From the NCBI GenBank assembly GCA_947176745.1, contig CAMWRV010000002.1, positions 1-64,000 of the forward strand: DNA of 64,000 nt, given 5' to 3'. The first letter of the stretch is position 1; each line of letters begins with the position of its first letter. This DNA is from an uncultured Muribaculaceae bacterium. Its GTDB lineage: Bacteria; Bacteroidota; Bacteroidia; Bacteroidales; Muribaculaceae. The notes under the pieces were generated by a model, which saw only the letters and a list, made by a program, of their open reading frames with translations, did no database searches and was not told the origin of the DNA. The position numbers and the translations under genes are program-made. Below are positions 63,161 to 64,000 of the stretch, one piece after another.

Positions 63161-64000
63161 ATGAGTGATATTATCAGGCTTCTGCCCGATTCCGTGGCCA
63201 ACCAGATTGCGGCCGGTGAGGTGATACAGCGTCCTGCATCAGTCATAAAAGAGCTGGTGGAAAATGCTGTCGATGCCGGAGCCTCCGACATAAAGATTAT
63301 CATTAAGGATGCCGGCAAGACTCTTATTCAGGTAATCGACAACGGCATAGGCATGTCAGAAACCGATGTGCGCATGGCATTCGAACGGCATGCCACATCC
63401 AAGATCAGAAATGCCGACGATCTTTTTTCACTTTCTACCATGGGTTTCAGGGGAGAGGCTCTCCCTTCTATATGCGCCATATCGGAGGTTGAGGTAAAAA
63501 CGCGCCCCGAGGGGGAACAGATGGGAACTCGTCTTGTGATTCTCGGTTCAAAAGTAACCGTGCAGGAACCCTGTGTATGCGACAAAGGCACTTCGATATC
63601 TGTGAGAAAGATTTTCTTCAACGTTCCGGCGCGGCGCAAATTCCTTAAAAGCGATACGGTCGAGCTATCAAACATCATGAGGGAATTCGAGCGTCTGGCT
63701 CTGGTCAACAACAATATCCGGATGCATATCGACACCGGAGTCCGCAATCTTGACTTGCGCACCGCCTCCTTGCGGATTCGTATAGAAGACATATGGAAGA
63801 ACACTCTTAAGTCCGACCATCTGATACCTGTGGAGGTCGACACGTCGCTTGTAAGGATAGAGGGTTTCATATCGCGTCCGGAATTCGCAAGAAGACGAAA
63901 CCCGCTCCAGTATCTGATCGTCAACGGTCGCAACATGCGTCATCCTTATTTCCACAAGGCTATCATGAGCTGCTATGATTCGCTCATCGCCTCCGACACA
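63161..64000 (+). CDS. mutL: DNA mismatch repair protein MutL (partial, runs off the window)
   Basis: First 280 codons. GHKL ATPase domain with all motifs: NQIAAGEV (about 14-21), [11 protein letters not shown] (about 31), DNGIGM, RHATSKI and [12 protein letters not shown]. The transducer domain begins near 215. MutL couples mismatch recognition by MutS to strand removal. The ATG at 63161 is 49 bp after the ostA-like stop; the C-terminal dimerisation domain is outside the window. Confidence 0.96.
   Translation, partial: MSDIIRLLPDSVANQIAAGEVIQRPASVIKELVENAVDAGASDIKIIIKDAGKTLIQVIDNGIGMSETDVRMAFERHATSKIRNADDLFSLSTMGFRGEALPSICAISEVEVKTRPEGEQMGTRLVILGSKVTVQEPCVCDKGTSISVRKIFFNVPARRKFLKSDTVELSNIMREFERLALVNNNIRMHIDTGVRNLDLRTASLRIRIEDIWKNTLKSDHLIPVEVDTSLVRIEGFISRPEFARRRNPLQYLIVNGRNMRHPYFHKAIMSCYDSLIASDT

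Noticed and set aside
1..64000. Search for CRISPR arrays, tRNA or rRNA genes, toxin-antitoxin pairs, phage genes, retrons and full insertion sequences
   Set aside because: No regularly spaced repeats, no cloverleaf or rRNA-like sequence, no transposase, integrase or reverse transcriptase motifs seen. The Fic protein has its inhibitory helix built in and no separate antitoxin gene.

Overview
The window looks like part of a Bacteroidales chromosome, most likely a Muribaculaceae-type gut anaerobe. This is inferred from the promoter motif TAnnTTTG (-7 box) upstream of at least 24 genes, families largely confined to Bacteroidetes (DUF4301, DUF5063, the putative-porin family, OstA-like proteins), a moderately high GC content, and the conserved orders tig-clpP-clpX-recQ and PPIase-PPIase-SurA-OstA-mutL. 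Nearly all of it is ordinary chromosomal coding sequence. I see no rRNA, tRNA, CRISPR array, phage or complete insertion sequence.

Layout. 1-5.4 kb: polyphosphate metabolism (ppk1-ppx, 4-bp overlap) and a convergent tex gene. 5.4-9.6 kb: an accessory stretch with a secreted DnaJ-zinc-finger-like protein, a broken beta-helix gene and a large secreted three-repeat protein. 9.7-13 kb: a NarL/LuxR-type two-component system whose kinase is a predicted TPR lipoprotein, plus a small secreted protein. 13.4-19 kb: pyruvate kinase, a secreted alpha/beta hydrolase and a RelA-type (p)ppGpp synthetase with a lipoprotein. 19-27.4 kb: divergent threonine-degradation genes tdh/kbl, a putative porin, DUF4301, a nucleoside deaminase and tilS. 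27.5-34 kb: reverse rubrerythrin, ruvX, def, ettA, rpmE2 and a carboxyltransferase with two tandem biotinyl domains. 34-37.2 kb: a Fic protein lying between two near-identical terminators, then an AspT/YidE-type transporter. 37.4-40.7 kb: a starch operon made of a three-module CBM26-like protein and a GH13 amylase with two such modules. 40.9-44.2 kb: a class A PBP and a flavin reductase. 44.5-50.4 kb: a phosphohexomutase and the operon yicC-gmk-nadD-DUF5063-M18 peptidase. 50.6-56.5 kb: tig, clpP, clpX, recQ. 56.6-64 kb: an outer-membrane biogenesis cluster of three parvulin/SurA-like proteins, an OstA-like protein and the start of mutL, which runs off the end.

Most notable observations: (i) an exact 236-bp tandem duplication bounded by 4-bp microhomology (AGAC) that frameshifts the first PPIase gene; losing one copy restores a 646-codon frame, so it is either a reversible genetic switch, a recent mutation or an assembly error; (ii) the tandem biotinyl domains, each with its own AMKM lysine 89 residues apart; (iii) the Fic cassette between duplicated terminators; (iv) a family of dispersed intergenic repeats ending in GGGGTCT(T)AA, one of which carries a ~108-bp imperfect palindrome; (v) a C-terminal sorting-like tail (LQGxRV) shared by three secreted proteins; (vi) genes whose ATG falls at the predicted transcription start (tilS, fic). 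No complete undescribed multi-gene system is evident; the duplication and the repeat family are the strongest leads.
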